From Balanoglossus misakiensis (taxonomy: Eukaryota > Hemichordata): DNA of 64,000 nucleotides. The stretch's first letter is position 1, and each line of letters starts with the position of its first letter. The notes under the pieces are model-generated. The model was not told the origin of the DNA and did not search any database. It was given only the letters and a program-made list of their open reading frames with translations. Shown in pieces: positions 62,101-64,000 of the stretch. Location of the stretch: NCBI GenBank assembly GCA_040954595.2, contig CM082594.2:4092001-4156000 (forward strand), written 5' to 3'. A program made the translations under genes and the position numbers.

Positions 62101-63775
62101 ATGCAGGTCAAGATTTTCACATGTGGTTGCACGATAACTTTCCTTCAGAATTCTTCCTTCAATAGAAATTATGATTCCCTACTCGTACTCCCTCACTGAA
62201 TAAAAAATAAAATGAAGAATTTTTTTTTATCAGAAACCCTCAGCCTCCAACAATCCATCCACATGATGTGCTTGTCAGAGTTCCCATGGATGTCCTCAAT
62301 GCATAGCAACGGTTACCATGCTCTGTGCGCAAGGATGGTATCATCATTGGGTTTCCGAGAGCAACCAGATCAATAACTCTAGTCTCTACATGTGCCGAGT
62401 CAAGCACATAATATCCTGACGCAAGGGCCCAAAGTTCAAAGACATGTGATACAACGTCTCGCAATGTACAATACATGACTACACTGCCTCCCCAATCACC
62501 CGTAATCAACGCATCTCGTCGAACACAACTTACGTCGCTTTGTCCACTGCGTTCAGCGCAGCCTGTAAATCGCCACATCGGAGACAGTAGTAGATCACGG
62601 CCCACACAGGATTACACTGCACATCTCCATCCTGTGGGAGGAAAATGACAGAGTACAGATTTACAATCGGACTGTGTTCTGAGCTAACGTGGATCTTTCA
62701 GTCAGTGTGTACCAGCAAACAGGGACAGGTATGTAGTAGATTTCATGAGCAGTAGGGTATGTAAAAATAAAGTAACAACTTTTAATGCAGTGTTTGACAT
62801 GACATGAAACTGAAGTGAAATACATAGCTTGGTTAAGGGGTCATGTCATACAGCATATCATATTGTGTTGTGTTTATGGCATCCAAACATACCTCAAGAC
62901 CAGGTGTATTGGGAGGAAGCTTGATATTCAGGAAGCTTCTGACGAGATTGTAAGTTCCAGGTATACCTCCCAGCTGTGCTTGTTGTAAATTACCATAGAC
63001 TGTATTGGTGATGTATTTCACATAGCTGTCAGGATAAGAAAACACAGATATCAGACATCATACAACGAAAACTGCCTCAGCGAGACACTCAAGAAAATTT
63101 GACTGGAAGTGCTGTACTAGGATATACACAAAATTTAATTTAACTGAATATTACAGATTTCGATTGACTTGCACATTTCACCAAAATGATATTTAAATAT
63201 TGAAATAAGAAATCATACATATTATATGTAAATATCAGAAATGGATATCTTACATGTACATTTGGTTCTACTTTCTCTGCTGTCACTAAAAACATGAATT
63301 ATCAAACTTTCGCCGTGAAACCAGAGATTGACACCAACCTTTCTTCCAGGTACTGTCTTGCTTGGTTGACGAATCCCACCTGCATATCTTTGGTGTTCCT
63401 GGCCAGCATAACGGTTGGTGCCGTCTTGAGTGGCACGCTTATCATGTATCTCACCATTGTCCATACATCAATTACATTCTGAGTGCAATCAAAGGCAATG
63501 GGATGTCAGAAAATAGTGCTGAAGACACTGTGCTCCCATTTGATCAGATTTGTTTCTTTCAAGTGCAACATGCATCAGTTGTATACTAATCAATTTCCAA
63601 TATTATTCCACAAGGGTAATTTTAGCATTCTTAGAACCCTCCCAGCTTCTTATAAGGCACAAAGAATTTGCATTCGACTCACCTGGTCGTCAAGTTTTTC
63701 TGCAACTTGCTCAAAGAGATGGGTGAGATTTGACTTGACACCGCTCCGTACCAACTGATCATTGTAGATGAACAA
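56189..63775 (-). CDS. NUP93: nucleoporin NUP93, 3' fifteen exons (5' end beyond window)
   Basis: NUP93 (Nic96 family) is an alpha-solenoid scaffold protein of the nuclear-pore inner ring. Coding exons with GT-AG borders and consistent phases: 63775-63683, 63478-63339, 63025-62893, 62631-62534, 62027-61968, 61722-61645, 61087-61000, 60401-60128, 59815-59689, 59442-59208, 58609-58491, 57883-57766, 57611-57528, 57159-57025, 56308-56189; together 1902 nt with the stop, or 633 residues. They align end to end with about residues 187-819 of human NUP93. Near-invariant stretches include [64 protein letters not shown] and the C-terminus [15 protein letters not shown]. The missing N-terminal part is the coiled-coil region that, in known NUP93, contacts the NUP62 complex. 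The gene looks intact. Its introns carry several small repeats and elements, listed separately. Confidence 0.97.
56440..56625. repeat. dispersed TTCGCG-rich repeat in the last NUP93 intron
   Basis: Starts TACTGTAAAACACTTTATTT followed by repeated TCGCGA/CGCGAAA words and ends near TCAGGTACACTGTG. The first 25 or so bases recur in the same direction at 59486-59515 in another NUP93 intron, where the copy is truncated. Non-coding. Confidence 0.6.
57402..57512. repeat. imperfect A-rich minisatellite
   Basis: Four to five imperfect units of about 20-27 bp containing ACAAGAAATTAAG, in the NUP93 intron just after the exon ending at 57528 (minus-strand order). Confidence 0.7.
58066..58417. mobile_element. 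foldback MITE-like element with TTAA target duplication
   Basis: TTAA at 58066-58069 and again at 58414-58417 enclose 344 bp whose two halves are long inverted copies of each other. Ends read AGGGACAAAGTCTCTCTCGC and its complement. Further paired blocks include CAACTTCCATCCCACTTGT with ACAAGTGGGATGGAAGTTG, and AAAATGAATAA with TTATTCATTTT beside a short centre at about 58232-58240. There is no coding capacity. It lies in the NUP93 intron between exons 58609-58491 and 57883-57766. TTAA duplication suggests piggyBac-type mobilisation (inferred). Confidence 0.85.
58624..58717. repeat. (AATG)n tetranucleotide microsatellite
   Basis: About 20 AATG/GAATG units with a few substitutions. In the sense of NUP93 it is (CATT)n and ends only about 14 nt before the exon that starts at 58609. 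Confidence 0.9.
59486..59515. repeat. truncated copy of the 56440 repeat
   Basis: TGTAAAACACTTTATTTTCG followed by CGAGCAAT matches the start of the repeat at 56440 in the same direction, then diverges. It lies in the NUP93 intron 59443-59688. Confidence 0.6.
60674..60826. mobile_element. element of three hairpins within terminal inverted repeats
   Basis: TCTGATTAAAATCAGATG (60676-60693) is inverted at 60807-60824 with one mismatch, and each arm is itself palindromic. Inside lie two more hairpins: AATGCTGT-GCCTT against AAGGC-ACAGCATT (about 60729-60765) and GTTACCGTGAC against GTCACAGTAAC (about 60773-60802). The whole lies in the NUP93 intron between exons 61087-61000 and 60401-60128. It is non-coding. 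I see no clear target duplication, so its transposon nature is inferred. Confidence 0.6.
61230..61605 (+). repeat. duplicated intronic segment, copy 1 (split by a SINE)
   Basis: From AGAAACCCTCAGCCTCCAAC the sequence matches 62231 onward at about 95% for 125 bp, up to TTGGGTTTC. It is then interrupted by the SINE at 61355-61539, after which a weaker match resumes (AAAGCGAACAGACC against GAGAGCAACCAGATC). Both copies are intronic in NUP93, in the same direction, 1 kb apart. Confidence 0.8.
61355..61539 (-). mobile_element. tRNA-derived SINE
   Basis: On the minus strand the head reads GAGGCAGTGTGGCCTAGTGG, containing an A box (TGGCCTAGTGG), and about 35 nt later a B box (GGTTCAATCCC), the internal RNA polymerase III promoter layout of a tRNA. 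A body of about 110 bp with no tRNA similarity follows and ends in an AT-rich tail (TATATAATTAAAAG). GGTTTC on the left and GGTTTTT on the right look like an imperfect target duplication. The 62231 copy shows the unoccupied site. Confidence 0.8.
62231..62435 (+). repeat. duplicated intronic segment, copy 2 (no SINE)
   Basis: Counterpart of 61230-61605 without the SINE. At 62349-62356 the sequence runs uninterrupted through GGTTTCCGAGAGC, the equivalent of the SINE insertion point in copy 1. It lies in the NUP93 intron 62028-62533. Confidence 0.8.
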
Positions 63776-64000
63776 CTGTAACACCACAAGACGTTTGAAT
63801 AAATAGTTAATAAATGGGTGTACCATTCAAATATGGCTGCCTAAATACAAACATGGAAAAATAGTGGATATGTTACATAAAAGATTTATAAGAACTAGGA
63901 TTTTTTTCCCCAGAAATAACCGTCATCAGATTACAAGGAATGTCTTCCATTGAGAAATAATATTCCCACATGAAGGAACGACTTGTTTCTCTCAGGAAAA

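Overview
The window is nuclear DNA from an animal, most likely a marine invertebrate. The genes are split by GT-AG introns, apart from one intronless Toll-like receptor, and the gaps hold microsatellites, foldback elements, a tRNA-derived SINE and a very large satellite. A vertebrate-type single-exon TLR, an SLC1 transporter and a close NUP93 homologue would suit amphioxus, a hemichordate or an echinoderm. I cannot choose between these from sequence alone.

Layout: 1-3219 is non-coding, with a local tandem duplication and a small TTAA-flanked element. 3220-9155 (minus strand) is a complete ten-exon SLC1 (glutamate-transporter family) gene that I reassembled splice site by splice site; it encodes 533 residues. 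9156-22653 is about 13.5 kb in which I recognise no gene, only low-complexity tracts and small transposon relics. 22654-25569 (plus strand) is an intact 971-residue Toll-like receptor. 25789-54807 is a satellite block: about 28 kb of an AT-rich 88-bp tandem repeat (roughly 320 copies) lying between two same-direction copies of a ~380-bp repeat. 56189-63775 (minus strand) is the 3' part of NUP93: fifteen exons, 633 residues including the C-terminus. The 5' exons, about 185-190 residues, lie beyond the right edge.

The three genes have no evident shared pathway. NUP93 is a housekeeping nuclear-pore scaffold protein, the TLR is an innate immune receptor and the SLC1 protein is a membrane transporter. 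The most unusual gene is the SLC1 member. Its fold, exon phases and several substrate-site residues are kept, but residues forming the sodium sites of the family are replaced, the HP1/TM8 charge arrangement resembles the archaeal homologue, and the C-terminal tail is rich in His, Asp and Glu. The most unusual DNA structure is the satellite. It has nested higher-order repeats, a sharp left edge and a decayed right edge, and direct-repeat flanks that also supply the nearest poly(A) signal to the TLR. Parts of the array (about 36.1-39.5 and 43.2-46.8 kb) carry dense one-base homopolymer indels that look like consensus errors.
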